Below, piece by piece: positions 1-8,267 of a DNA stretch of 28,779 nt (position 1 is the first letter of the stretch; each line of letters starts with the position of its first letter). A program made the translations under genes and the position numbers. The notes under the pieces were generated by a model. The model saw nothing but the letters and a program-made list of their open reading frames with translations. It searched no databases and had not been told where the DNA came from. The stretch is from DATGEP01 sp035310125 (GTDB lineage Bacteria; Chloroflexota; Ktedonobacteria; Ktedonobacterales; JADMIN01): assembly GCA_035310125.1 (NCBI GenBank), contig DATGEP010000361.1:1-28779 (forward strand). The letters are read 5' to 3'.

Positions 1-831
1 GGGAGTGTTGAAGCCGGGCAGATCCTTGACGGGAACGGTGATGGTGGCGCCACTTTCCAGTACGACCTCGACGGCCTCCTTGGGCACGTTCACGCCGATG
101 ACACGACCGGGGCCGTCTGGCGTCTCGACGATCTCGCCGTAGGTCGGCATCTCGGCTTTGGCCGCCACGTAGTCGTCGTTCTCATAGGCCAGGCAGCAGA
201 GCAGCCGCCCACAGATGCCCGAAATCTTGGCGGTGTTGAGCGGCAGGCCCTGCTCCTTCGCCATCTTGATGGAGACGACGTTGAAGTCGGTCAGCCACGA
301 GCTGCAACACAGGGTCTTGCCACAGACGCCGACGCCGCCGAGCAGCTTGGCGTGGTCGCGGGCGCCGATCTGGCGCAGCTCGATACGGGTATGAAAGAGC
401 GCGGCAAGGTCGCGGACGAGCGCGCGGAAGTCCACGCGCTCCTCGGCGGTGAAGTAGAAGGTGAGGCGGCTGCCATCAAAGGTGTAGTCCGCCTCGACGA
501 GCTTCATGGGCAGGCTGTGATGCTCGACGCGACCGGCGCAGCGGCGGAGGGCGTCTTTCTCTTTGGATTTGTACGCCAGCATCTGGCGTAAGTCATCCTC
601 CGAGGCGACGCGCTGCACCGGTTTCAGTCCTTCGCCGCTGACTTCTGACGTTTCCACCTGCTTCGGTGCGATCACCACCCGCCCGCATTCGGTGCCTTTG
701 ACGCTCTCGACGATGACCCACTGACCCGTCTTGAGGTTGAAGCCGGCGGGATCGTAGTAGTAGATGCGCCCGGCGGGGCGGAAGCGGATGCCGACTACCG
801 CAACGGTGACCGGCGCAATCGTCTCTGCCAT
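1..831 (-). CDS. ricT: PSP1-domain protein, RicT (YaaT) family, C-terminus beyond window
   Basis: The reading frame is open from ATG 831 to the window edge (277 codons seen, no stop), so the C-terminus is missing. The core carries the PSP1/RicT hallmark cysteines: GVGVCGKTLCC, then about 30 residues later GICGRLLCCLAYE, separated by the conserved KMAKEQGLPLN stretch. In Bacillus subtilis, RicT works with RicA and RicF in an Fe-S-containing complex that affects RNase Y-dependent RNA maturation and development; whether RicA/RicF exist here cannot be seen. The start lies 4 nt after the stop of the upstream response regulator. The short Shine-Dalgarno-like GGGAT overlaps that stop, so translation is probably coupled. 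In many bacteria this gene sits beside a DNA polymerase III delta' gene, which would lie left of the window. The family assignment is firm; the physiological role is inferred. Confidence 0.93.
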   Translation of the reverse strand, partial: MAETIAPVTVAVVGIRFRPAGRIYYYDPAGFNLKTGQWVIVESVKGTECGRVVIAPKQVETSEVSGEGLKPVQRVASEDDLRQMLAYKSKEKDALRRCAGRVEHHSLPMKLVEADYTFDGSRLTFYFTAEERVDFRALVRDLAALFHTRIELRQIGARDHAKLLGGVGVCGKTLCCSSWLTDFNVVSIKMAKEQGLPLNTAKISGICGRLLCCLAYENDDYVAAKAEMPTYGEIVETPDGPGRVIGVNVPKEAVEVVLESGATITVPVKDLPGFNTP

Positions 832-835
832 ATCC

Positions 836-1429
836 CTACTGCCCACTGCCGGTGCTCTGGAGCTCCTCGGCCAGGAGGATCGCTTCGGCCACATCCTTCA
901 TAGACTTGCGGTTGTTCATGCTCGTCTTCTGGATGCGGCGGAAAGCTTCCTGCTCGCTGATGTTGTACTTTTCCATGAGCACGCCCTTGGCTTTCTCGAC
1001 CACTTTGCGCGTGGCCAGATGGTCTTCCAGGTCCTTGACGCGCGTCTCCATCGCCTTGAATTCCTGGAATCGGCTGAGGGCAATCTCAATGGCCGGCTTC
1101 AGATCACTGGACCGCCACGGCTTCGTCACGTAATGGATCACCCCAACGCTGCGTGCCCGCTCGATCAGCTCTTCATCGCTGAACGCCGTCAGCAGCACGA
1201 CGGGAGCGATCTTCTCGCGTGTCAATATCTCGGCGGCGGTGATGCCGTCCATCTCCGGCATACGCACATCCATCACAATCAGATCGGGCCGCAGCTCGCG
1301 GGCGAGGTTGACGGCGCTCTGCCCATCGCCTACGTCGCCCACGACGAGATACCCCTGACGTTGTAGCTCTTCTTTCAAGTCCAAGCGGATGACTGTGTCG
1401 TCCTCCGCGATAATGATGCGTGTTGGCAT
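836..1429 (-). CDS. Response regulator with C-terminal ANTAR RNA-binding domain
   Basis: The 197-residue protein has a receiver domain at about residues 3-118. Acidic residues E9/D10/D11, the phosphoacceptor D54 (in IVMDVRMPEMDG), T81 and K103 (VTKPW) are all present. A short coiled coil (about 118-140, METRVKDLEDHL) leads to an ANTAR three-helix domain at about 140-190 (VVEKAKGVLMEKYNISEQEAF...). Proteins of this AmiR/NasT/PdtaR type bind paired hairpins in mRNA leaders and prevent termination or block translation when phosphorylated. No cognate kinase is adjacent; a HisKA_2-type kinase elsewhere would be expected. The start is supported by GAGGTG 7 nt upstream of the ATG. It is followed 4 nt later by ricT, which also affects RNA metabolism, so the pair may form a small post-transcriptional control operon. 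The RNA targets are unknown. Confidence 0.94.
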   Translation of the reverse strand: MPTRIIIAEDDTVIRLDLKEELQRQGYLVVGDVGDGQSAVNLARELRPDLIVMDVRMPEMDGITAAEILTREKIAPVVLLTAFSDEELIERARSVGVIHYVTKPWRSSDLKPAIEIALSRFQEFKAMETRVKDLEDHLATRKVVEKAKGVLMEKYNISEQEAFRRIQKTSMNNRKSMKDVAEAILLAEELQSTGSGQ

Positions 1430-1530
1430 GGTGTCTCACCTCAGTTGTTGGCGCTCGGCGGCGCGGACTCCCAGGAGCGCCGCATCTTCGCGGCGGGCCG
1501 GGTCTCCACGGCGAGCGCCCCACTGGCGCC

Positions 1531-1539
1531 AGTATAGCA
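1531..1539 (-). promoter_or_regulatory. Extended -10 promoter for ANTAR regulator-ricT
   Basis: On the minus strand the sequence reads TGCTATACTGG: a perfect -10 TATACT with the extended TGn element. No good -35 hexamer is seen 16-18 nt upstream, where the 3' end of the GT4 gene lies. The box sits about 100 nt before the ATG of the ANTAR regulator, so this pair probably has its own transcript rather than only read-through from the glycan genes. Confidence 0.5.
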
Positions 1540-1549
1540 CACGCGGAGG

Positions 1550-2782
1550 CTACCCCTGCGTATTCGTCGGGCGCTCACCCAGCGCAACGATCCGTCGCGC
1601 CGTCGCCTCCCAGGTGTATCGTTCGCGAGCCTCCGCGGCGGCCGACGCGCCCAACCGTGCCCGTAGATCGGCGGAATCCGCGAGAGTGGATAACCGATCC
1701 GCCAGCTCGTCCACCGCGCCGGGAGTGTAGAACAGGCCGGTCTCGCCGTCGCGAATCAGCTGCGCGATTTGTCCCAGGCGCGGCGCCACCACCGGACGGC
1801 CAGCCGCCATATACTCGAAGACCTTGAGGGGAGAGAAATAGAATTCGGGAGCGTCCAGGTATGGTGCCGCGGTCACATCCATTGCCGCGAGATAGCGCGG
1901 CACCTCCGCGTGTGGCACGTTGCCGGGAAACGCCACTACTCCTTCGATGTCTCGCTCAGCGACGCACCGCGTGACGGCCTCCCGCGCCGGACCATCACCA
2001 ACGATCAAGAGGCGCGCGAAGGGAAATCGGCGATGGACCTGGGCGAAGGCATCCACCAGTGACTCAACACCATGCCAGGGTTTCAGACTGCCGGCAAAAC
2101 CAATTACGAGATGCTCATCCGAAAGCCCTAGCCGCGCCCGCACATCCACCGCGCGATCATGTGGATCGAATTTTGCCACGTCCACGGCGTTCGGCTGCAC
2201 GAGCACACGCTCTGGCCGTGCGCCACGTGCCGTGACGTACTCCGCCATGGTCTGTGAGACGCACAGCACCCGATCCGCTCGGAAAGCGCGGCGCTCAGCC
2301 CACCGTGCCAGCCAGTCCAGCGCCACTCCCCGCGCACGCTGGCGCTCCAGCCGTAGCGGCGCGTTCACTTCTAGCAGATATGGCACATCCAGGTCATGCG
2401 CAAGCCCACGCCCCGCGAGACCATAGAGCGCGTACCGCTCATACAGCAGGTCTGGCTGCCAGCTCCGTGTGAGGCGCAGCGCCGCCTGCCGCAATGTGGC
2501 GTTGTATCGAAGCTCGCGCAATTCCCGCTCCAGGCGCTTGCTCCGCGACCAGAAGCGCCCTATCCTGCGCAAGGGCCATGAGATCGGTGCGGGGAGCGCC
2601 GTTTCCGGCACAAGCTCAACACGCGCCATTGTCGTGTTGCCGCCCCCCAGGTTGGGTGTAAGAATGACGACATCGTGCCCCAATCGCGTAAGCGCATCAG
2701 TGAGCTCGCGCACATGGACCGACGCGCCTTTGAAGCCCAGGATGGGGATGCCAAAATCGGCGCAGAGGTACAGGATTCTCAT
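1550..2782 (-). CDS. GT4-family glycosyltransferase
   Basis: A 410-residue GT-B fold enzyme of the GT4 family, cytoplasmic or peripherally membrane-bound, expected to transfer a sugar from a nucleotide donor to a glycan or lipid acceptor. The N-terminal acceptor domain begins MRILYLCADFGIPILGFKGASVHVR (split here as a glycine-rich first loop followed by SVHVRELTDAL). The donor half carries GFAGSLKPWHGVESLVDAF, the LLIVGDGPARE strand and the GT4 motif SPLKVFEYMAAGRPVVA. Its ATG overlaps the TGA of the upstream glycosyltransferase in an ATGA arrangement, so the two are translationally coupled. Oddly, its last ten residues, LGERPTNTQG, are identical to the C-terminus of the HtrA-like protease encoded at 9843-11138. 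Donor and acceptor cannot be told from sequence; mannose is possible given manC at 23735-24826. Confidence 0.93.
   Translation of the reverse strand: MRILYLCADFGIPILGFKGASVHVRELTDALTRLGHDVVILTPNLGGGNTTMARVELVPETALPAPISWPLRRIGRFWSRSKRLERELRELRYNATLRQAALRLTRSWQPDLLYERYALYGLAGRGLAHDLDVPYLLEVNAPLRLERQRARGVALDWLARWAERRAFRADRVLCVSQTMAEYVTARGARPERVLVQPNAVDVAKFDPHDRAVDVRARLGLSDEHLVIGFAGSLKPWHGVESLVDAFAQVHRRFPFARLLIVGDGPAREAVTRCVAERDIEGVVAFPGNVPHAEVPRYLAAMDVTAAPYLDAPEFYFSPLKVFEYMAAGRPVVAPRLGQIAQLIRDGETGLFYTPGAVDELADRLSTLADSADLRARLGASAAAEARERYTWEATARRIVALGERPTNTQG
1551..1584 (-). repeat. Copy 1 of dispersed 34-bp coding repeat (C-terminal LGERPTNTQG)
   Basis: These 34 bp match positions 9844-9877 at 31 sites, in the same orientation and the same reading frame. 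They encode the identical last ten residues LGERPTNTQG of the GT4 enzyme. The three differences fall at third codon positions (CCG/CCT, ACG/ACA, CAG/CAA); the stop also differs (TAG/TAA). Similarity ceases on both sides. Confidence 0.85.
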
Positions 2783-4107
2783 GGAGTTGTTTGTACCAGC
2801 GAGGCTGATCGTTTGAGGCTCGCATGGGAAACGTCACTCAGCACGTCACCATAGAGGGTTTCCAGCCGGCGCGCGTTGTGATGCAGGTTGAAGCGCTCCA
2901 TCACGGTGTCATGCGCCGCGTCGCCGAGCCGCCGCCGCAGGCCCGCATCAGCAAGCACACCGGCCAGCGCGTCCGCCAGCGCGGCGGCATCTCTTGGCGG
3001 CACCAGCAGTCCATTCTCGCCATCCGCGATCAGCTCAGGAATACCGGAGATTCGGGTAGAGATAACAGGAATACCCATGCTCATCGCCTCGACCAGCACG
3101 TTGGGGATTCCGTCGCGGTCGCCGTTTTCGAGTACGACGCAGGGGAGTGTCACCACCGTCGCCGCCCGATAGACCTCTACGAGCTGCTCCTGTGTGCAGG
3201 CGTCCACTAGCTGAACGGCGTCTCGCAGTCCGCGCGCCGCGATCTGGTCGCGGAGAGCGGTCTTCAGCGGACCGCTACCGACAATGTGGCAGCGAAAGAG
3301 CATACCGCGGTCGCGTAGCAGTGCGCAGGCATCAATGAGATAGGAGAGCCCCTTTTTCTCGACAAGCCGGCCGACGGCCAATATCATCGGCACGTCGCTG
3401 ACTGGATGTGGTCCAGGCTGAAAGCGGCGAAGGTCTACTCCATGATAGATACAGTGAATGCGTGGGGCGGTCGCGCTATCTACCAGCCGCGCGAGGAACT
3501 CGACGTTGTGACTGGTACACGTGACGACGAATTGGGCGTCACGTATCCGCTCGGCAATGCGCTCTGGGGGCGTCGTGTAGATGTCTTTCGCGTGTCCAGT
3601 GAAGCTGAACGACAAATCGGTTAGCAGGTGGGCAAAGTGGGCCGTGGCGGCGGGGCCGTGGGCGAAGTGGGCATGCAGATGCCGGATGCCGCGCTGCTCT
3701 AGCTCGATGGCCAGCCAGCCGCCGCGTAAAAAGTGGCGCAGGCCAGCCAGTGGGTCATGGCGCGACAGCGCACGGCGGAGCGCCAGCAGGTAGCGGTGCG
3801 GGTCGCGCCGAGCGAGGCAGAGGTGTGCGCCGGCAAAGCGCCCTATCGTGCGGACGGTGACTCCTGGAAGGTATGTCACAACCGCTTGCAGCCGCCGCAC
3901 GTCGGGATGCGTGGTGCGTTCGTGCGGATCCATCATGGAGTACACGCGCAAACGCAGGCCAAGCTCTTCCAATGCCAGCATCTCGTGCAGGATGAACGTT
4001 TCCGACAGGCGTGGGTATCGTTTGAGCAGATAGGCAACCTCGATGCCAGGGGAAGGCGCCGGGGTTGCCTGGCTTTCGATTGTCTCATCTACCACATTGG
4101 GACGCAT
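2779..4107 (-). CDS. GT4-family glycosyltransferase, colanic-acid/EPS type (WcaL-like)
   Basis: A 442-residue GT-B enzyme. The N-terminal half has VAYLLKRYPRLSETFILHEM, typical of WcaL/EPS-type glycosyltransferases, and a conserved HLHAHFAHGPA segment followed by SFTGHAKDIY. The donor half has ILAVGRLVEKKGLSYLIDA, CHIVGSGPLK and the C-terminal signature PNVLVEAMSMGIPVISTRIS with GIPELI. These proteins extend exopolysaccharide or lipid-linked glycans at the inner face of the membrane. It lies 30 nt after the epimerase fusion gene and overlaps the next glycosyltransferase by 4 nt, so it is in the middle of one operon that starts at the ABC exporter. The sugar donor cannot be read from the sequence. 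Confidence 0.94.
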   Translation of the reverse strand: MRPNVVDETIESQATPAPSPGIEVAYLLKRYPRLSETFILHEMLALEELGLRLRVYSMMDPHERTTHPDVRRLQAVVTYLPGVTVRTIGRFAGAHLCLARRDPHRYLLALRRALSRHDPLAGLRHFLRGGWLAIELEQRGIRHLHAHFAHGPAATAHFAHLLTDLSFSFTGHAKDIYTTPPERIAERIRDAQFVVTCTSHNVEFLARLVDSATAPRIHCIYHGVDLRRFQPGPHPVSDVPMILAVGRLVEKKGLSYLIDACALLRDRGMLFRCHIVGSGPLKTALRDQIAARGLRDAVQLVDACTQEQLVEVYRAATVVTLPCVVLENGDRDGIPNVLVEAMSMGIPVISTRISGIPELIADGENGLLVPPRDAAALADALAGVLADAGLRRRLGDAAHDTVMERFNLHHNARRLETLYGDVLSDVSHASLKRSASLVQTTP

Positions 4108-4137
4108 CCGGTTGTCCTTCGCTTCTTGATGGCCTCG

Positions 4138-6366
4138 TTAACTCGCGCGCTTGGTGGAAAGTGTCGCTTCACGCAGGAGATCACTGATAATGCGGATCGT
4201 CGTCTGTAGTCCGCTAAGCGACCCTGCCGCAATGAATGCCTCGCGCGCTTTGTCCTCAGGTCTTGCCCCTCCAGCGGCGGTCTCTGCGAGCAGCTCGCCT
4301 ATGCGCCGGCTGAACGTCTGTGGGTCGAGATGGTCTGGGTGGAGCATCGCCACCAGGCCGAGCGCTTCGAAGGCTTGCGCTCGCAGAAGCTGCTCGCGGC
4401 GCGGCTCCACGCGCGGCACCACCAGCGCCCGCGCGCCGACGGAAAGTATCTCGCAAAGGGTATTGTAGCCACCCATACATACAACGAGATCCGCCGCGGC
4501 CATGACATCCACCATATCTTCAACGAATGTCACGAGGCGCAGATGCGGTAATCCACCGGCCATCTCCCCGAGCTGCGCTCGCTCACCAGCCGACATGAAT
4601 GGCCCCGTGACCAGAACGCTCACCGTTCGCTGCGGGGCCTCCTCGGAGCGCGCGCCGGCAAGATAGGCCTGGAGCAACGGATACCCATCACCGCCGCCGC
4701 CGGCTGTTACTACCACGAGCCGGTCTCCTTCCATACAGCCATAGCGTGCGCGGATATGGTGGATATCGCCGTGCGACGTGGCGCGCTCGATGTAGCCACA
4801 GTAGCGTGTCTTGGCCGTAAGCGCCGGAGAGAAGTCATAGGCGGTGGTGATATCGTGCATCTCTTGGGCGCCGTAGACCAGAATCGCGTCATAGGCGGTT
4901 TCTAGCACGTCGTAGAGGCCATGCTCGGTCCAGTTCGCGCGAACGCGCACCGGCTCATCTACAATGTCGCGCAGTCCGATGACGGCACGGCCATAAGGCG
5001 CGACCTGGCGCAGCTCACGCAGCGCCGGCAAGAGCTCGCCCTTCATACCGGCAGGTGCGTGGTCCACCAGCACGACATCTGGCGCGAAGCCACCTACCGC
5101 CTCGCGCAGAAGCGCCGCACGCATGGCCACGATCTCGGTGGGCTGCAAGCGCAGTGAGCGGGCATGATAATCCTCGTCGGCAACCTTGACGACCGAGGGG
5201 AGCTTGATGTAATCCACATTCTCCGGAAGCGGAAAGTGATGCGCCGCGGGCGAGCCGGTCACGAGCAGGATTGACAGATCAGGGAGCTCGCGGGTCAGGC
5301 CGGCAGCAAGCGTGAGATTGCGCCGCAGATGACCCAATCCGTACGTATCGTGCCCATAGAGCAGGAGCCGGGGACCACGCCGCGACACGTGCGCCGAGCT
5401 GAGAATGGCGCGCGACGCGCGTCGCGCTTCCGTTCCTACCTGCCAGTCCGCCTGGCGAACAAGCCCCTCCTCCACCGAGACGGTAGGCCGCCAGCTCAGC
5501 ACGTCGCGGGCGCGCGCGGTAGATGCCGAGGTATGGGACGCATCGCCTCGCTGTCTCTCGTGCTGCTCGACATGAACAGGCCGCCCCAGTATCTCACTCA
5601 AATAGCCCAGCACCTCATTCACGGAAACGCTGGCCCCCCCGCCGACGTTCAGTATCTCGCCGTCGCGCTCACAGATCGCCGCCTGGACGCAGGCGCTTAC
5701 GACGTCGTCCACATAGGTGAAATCCCGCGTCTGCCGGCCGTCGCCGTAGAGCGAGATGGGATCGCCGCGCCAGATCGCCGCGATGAAACGGTTGAAGGCC
5801 ATATCGGGACGTTGGCGTGGTCCGTAGACGGTGAAGAAGCGGAGCATATTGGCGGGCAGACCGTAGCACTTCCAGTAGGCGCGGACGAGATTTTCCCCCG
5901 CCAGCTTCGTGACGCCATAGGGAGAAAGCGGCTGCGCACGCGCATCCTCGCGCATGGGGAGCGGCGCGTCGCCGTAGACCGAGGAGGATGACGCATAGAC
6001 CAGGCGCGTGATGGACTGACCTCGTAGAGCTTCCAGGAGCCGTTGCGTCGCTGTGACGTTGTGCCGCTCATAGTCAGCGAATTGCACGCCCCAGCTATCG
6101 CGTACGCCCGGCTGACCGGCCAGATGGAACACCAGCTCCATGCCATCCACCAGCGGCTCCAACCTGGCCTCAGCGAGATCCGCCTCCACCATCTGAAAGC
6201 GATTGAGCTCACGTAAAGCGGAGAGGTTGCGCCGCTTGATTTCGGGCGCGTAGTATGGGGTGAAGCAATCCACCCCGACGACCGTATGGCCCAATGCCAC
6301 CAGCCGCTCCGCCAGATGAGAGCCAATGAATCCGGCCGCACCTGTTACCAGACAGCGCATTGCCAT
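4138..6366 (-). CDS. NAD-dependent sugar epimerase/dehydratase fused to GT-B glycosyltransferase
   Basis: One uninterrupted 742-residue frame contains two enzymes. Residues 1-309 are an extended SDR nucleotide-sugar epimerase: the NAD-binding GAAGFIG at 9-15, SSSSVYG at about 126-132, catalytic Y150-x3-K154, and the substrate-binding FFTVYGPRQRPDMA. After a short linker (310-331), residues 332-742 form a MurG-like GT-B module beginning LLLYGHDTYGLGHLRR. This module has a VVVTAGGGGDGYPLL donor loop and ADLVVCMGGYNTLCEIL near the C-terminus, resembling the predicted glycosyltransferases of COG4671. The first half would make a UDP- or GDP-sugar (UDP-glucuronate/galacturonate-type epimerases are close relatives) and the second may use it. 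These activities are usually separate genes, so the fusion suggests substrate channelling. It lies 43 nt after the ABC exporter gene in the same direction. Confidence 0.92.
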   Translation of the reverse strand: MAMRCLVTGAAGFIGSHLAERLVALGHTVVGVDCFTPYYAPEIKRRNLSALRELNRFQMVEADLAEARLEPLVDGMELVFHLAGQPGVRDSWGVQFADYERHNVTATQRLLEALRGQSITRLVYASSSSVYGDAPLPMREDARAQPLSPYGVTKLAGENLVRAYWKCYGLPANMLRFFTVYGPRQRPDMAFNRFIAAIWRGDPISLYGDGRQTRDFTYVDDVVSACVQAAICERDGEILNVGGGASVSVNEVLGYLSEILGRPVHVEQHERQRGDASHTSASTARARDVLSWRPTVSVEEGLVRQADWQVGTEARRASRAILSSAHVSRRGPRLLLYGHDTYGLGHLRRNLTLAAGLTRELPDLSILLVTGSPAAHHFPLPENVDYIKLPSVVKVADEDYHARSLRLQPTEIVAMRAALLREAVGGFAPDVVLVDHAPAGMKGELLPALRELRQVAPYGRAVIGLRDIVDEPVRVRANWTEHGLYDVLETAYDAILVYGAQEMHDITTAYDFSPALTAKTRYCGYIERATSHGDIHHIRARYGCMEGDRLVVVTAGGGGDGYPLLQAYLAGARSEEAPQRTVSVLVTGPFMSAGERAQLGEMAGGLPHLRLVTFVEDMVDVMAAADLVVCMGGYNTLCEILSVGARALVVPRVEPRREQLLRAQAFEALGLVAMLHPDHLDPQTFSRRIGELLAETAAGGARPEDKAREAFIAAGSLSGLQTTIRIISDLLREATLSTKRAS

Positions 6367-6409
6367 TCCCCCCCAATATCGCGCTCGCCAGCTCGTGTCA
6401 GCTGGAGCG

Positions 6410-8215
6410 TTAGATGTGGTCCATCGTCTCCATCACATTCGCGGTTTGGAGCGATTGCAGCCGTGCGTACATTCCCCTGGCACGCATGAGCTCGGAGTGT
6501 GTGCCGCCTTCGCAGATCCGCCCGTCTTTCATCACCAGAATCAGGTCCGCACGTGCGATCGTGCTTAGCCGGTGTGCCACGACGAAGGTCGTTCGCCCAT
6601 GCATCAGGCGGTAGAGCGCATCCATCACCAGCGCCTCGGATTCGGCGTCCAACCCGCTTGTGGGTTCATCGAGCAGCAGAATGGGCGCGTCGCGTACGAG
6701 CGCGCGGGCGATGGAGATTCGTTGACGCTGCCCACCGGAAAGCGTGCCACCGCGCTCGCCAATGGTCGTCGCGTAGGCTTTGGGAAGCCGCAGCACAAAC
6801 TCGTGGCAATTGGCCGCCTTGGCCGCGCGTAGCACGTCTATGTCGCTCGCATCCGGTCGCCCATAGGCGATGTTGTCGCGGATGGTGCCGCTGAAGAGCA
6901 CAGGCTCCTGCAACACGAGGCTAATCTGGTCACGCAGCGAACGCAGCGTGAACCGGCGCACGTCAACGCCGTCGAGCAGCACGCGTCCACTCTGTGGCTC
7001 GTGGAAGCGCGGGACCAGGCTCATGAGTGTGCTCTTGCCACTGCCGGTGGCACCCACCAGTGCCACTGTCATGCCTGGCTCGACGCGCAGCCTGAGGTCA
7101 CGCAGAATCGGTATCTTTCCGTCGTAGGAAAACGAGACATCCTCCAGGGTCACCGCTCCACGAAGCGCGGGCGCAGGCCGTGCGCCGGGCAGATCGCGGA
7201 CATCTGGCTCGATGTCAAGCACCTCTTTGATACGCTCGGCGCTCGCATCAGCCTTGCTGAGCTGGCTCGACAGCTTGGCGAGCTGACGCACCGGCGAGAG
7301 GATCGAGCGCAGGTAGGTGGTGAAGAGCAGCAAATAGCCCAGTGTAATGCGCCCTGAGAGCACTTCGCTCGCCCCGAGCCAGGTGATGGCTGCCAGCGCG
7401 ACGACGCCGACAAGGTCCACCAGCGGACTCAGCTCCGACTGGAGCCGCGACACTTCGAGGCCGGCATTCAGGCTCTTTCGGGTCTGCCGGGCAAACTGGC
7501 GTGCTTCGTCGTCCTCATTGGCAAACGCCTGCACCACTTGAATCGCGGCGAGCTTCTCCTGAGCCGTAGCCCCTACCTGTCCCTCTATCTTGCGCAGCTG
7601 GCGCGAGGCTGTGCGAATGCGCGCGCGGTATGAGCCGGCGACATAGAGCAGCAGGGGCGTGGCGGCCATCATCAAGAGGGCGAAGTGCCAGTCAATGAGC
7701 GACACGACCACCAGCACCCCCACCACCGAGAGTGAGTTGGTGATGAGCGTGTTCAGACCGCTGGACACCATATCCTGAATCGCCTGAATATCGGACGTGA
7801 GCCGCGCCGAAAGGTCTCCAGCCCGGCTGGTCTTGTGAAAGCCGATAGAAAGGCGCTGGATGTGATCGAAGATCTGCACGCGAAGCTGGTAGACGACGCG
7901 CTGGCCAACCGAGGCCGACAGCAGGCCACCCAGAAACGTAAAGAAGGCATCCACGAGAGCAATGACGAGCATTGCCACTATCAGCGCGTTGAGCAGGCCG
8001 AGCTTCGTCAGCTCCCGTCCACCCGTAGCGACGCCGAGTAACGCCTCTACCGCTCCTCCCGGCGCATGCTTGCCAAGCACACTATCGAATACGATCTTGA
8101 GCGGCCACGGAGCAAGGAGGTCCATCACCGTTTGCATCAGCATGGCAAAAAACGCCAGCAGAGCCACCGCCCAATAGCGCCGGAGATACGTCCAACAAAG
8201 CGCCAGAGCCCTCAT
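6410..8215 (-). CDS. MsbA-type ABC exporter, fused membrane and ATPase domains
   Basis: A 601-residue half-transporter expected to work as a dimer in the cytoplasmic membrane. Residues about 15-310 form the six-helix type I exporter domain (hydrophobic stretches near 16-34, 75-100, 155-175, 178-195, 265-283). Residues about 352-590 form the ATPase: Walker A GATGSGKST at 388-396, Q-loop VLQEPVLF, signature LSGGQ at 492-496, Walker B ILLLDEPTSGLD from 512, and switch H548. The relatives export lipids, lipid-linked glycans or peptides. Being first in a block with an epimerase and three glycosyltransferase modules, export or flipping of a glycolipid or glycan precursor is the best guess. GAGGT lies just before the ATG. 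The leader contains short ATGTCTCT-like direct repeats of unknown meaning. Confidence 0.95.
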   Translation of the reverse strand: MRALALCWTYLRRYWAVALLAFFAMLMQTVMDLLAPWPLKIVFDSVLGKHAPGGAVEALLGVATGGRELTKLGLLNALIVAMLVIALVDAFFTFLGGLLSASVGQRVVYQLRVQIFDHIQRLSIGFHKTSRAGDLSARLTSDIQAIQDMVSSGLNTLITNSLSVVGVLVVVSLIDWHFALLMMAATPLLLYVAGSYRARIRTASRQLRKIEGQVGATAQEKLAAIQVVQAFANEDDEARQFARQTRKSLNAGLEVSRLQSELSPLVDLVGVVALAAITWLGASEVLSGRITLGYLLLFTTYLRSILSPVRQLAKLSSQLSKADASAERIKEVLDIEPDVRDLPGARPAPALRGAVTLEDVSFSYDGKIPILRDLRLRVEPGMTVALVGATGSGKSTLMSLVPRFHEPQSGRVLLDGVDVRRFTLRSLRDQISLVLQEPVLFSGTIRDNIAYGRPDASDIDVLRAAKAANCHEFVLRLPKAYATTIGERGGTLSGGQRQRISIARALVRDAPILLLDEPTSGLDAESEALVMDALYRLMHGRTTFVVAHRLSTIARADLILVMKDGRICEGGTHSELMRARGMYARLQSLQTANVMETMDHI

Positions 8216-8267
8216 CTATACCTCTATGTCTCTTATGTCTCTCGTATGCGGATAGCGCCGTCCAGAC

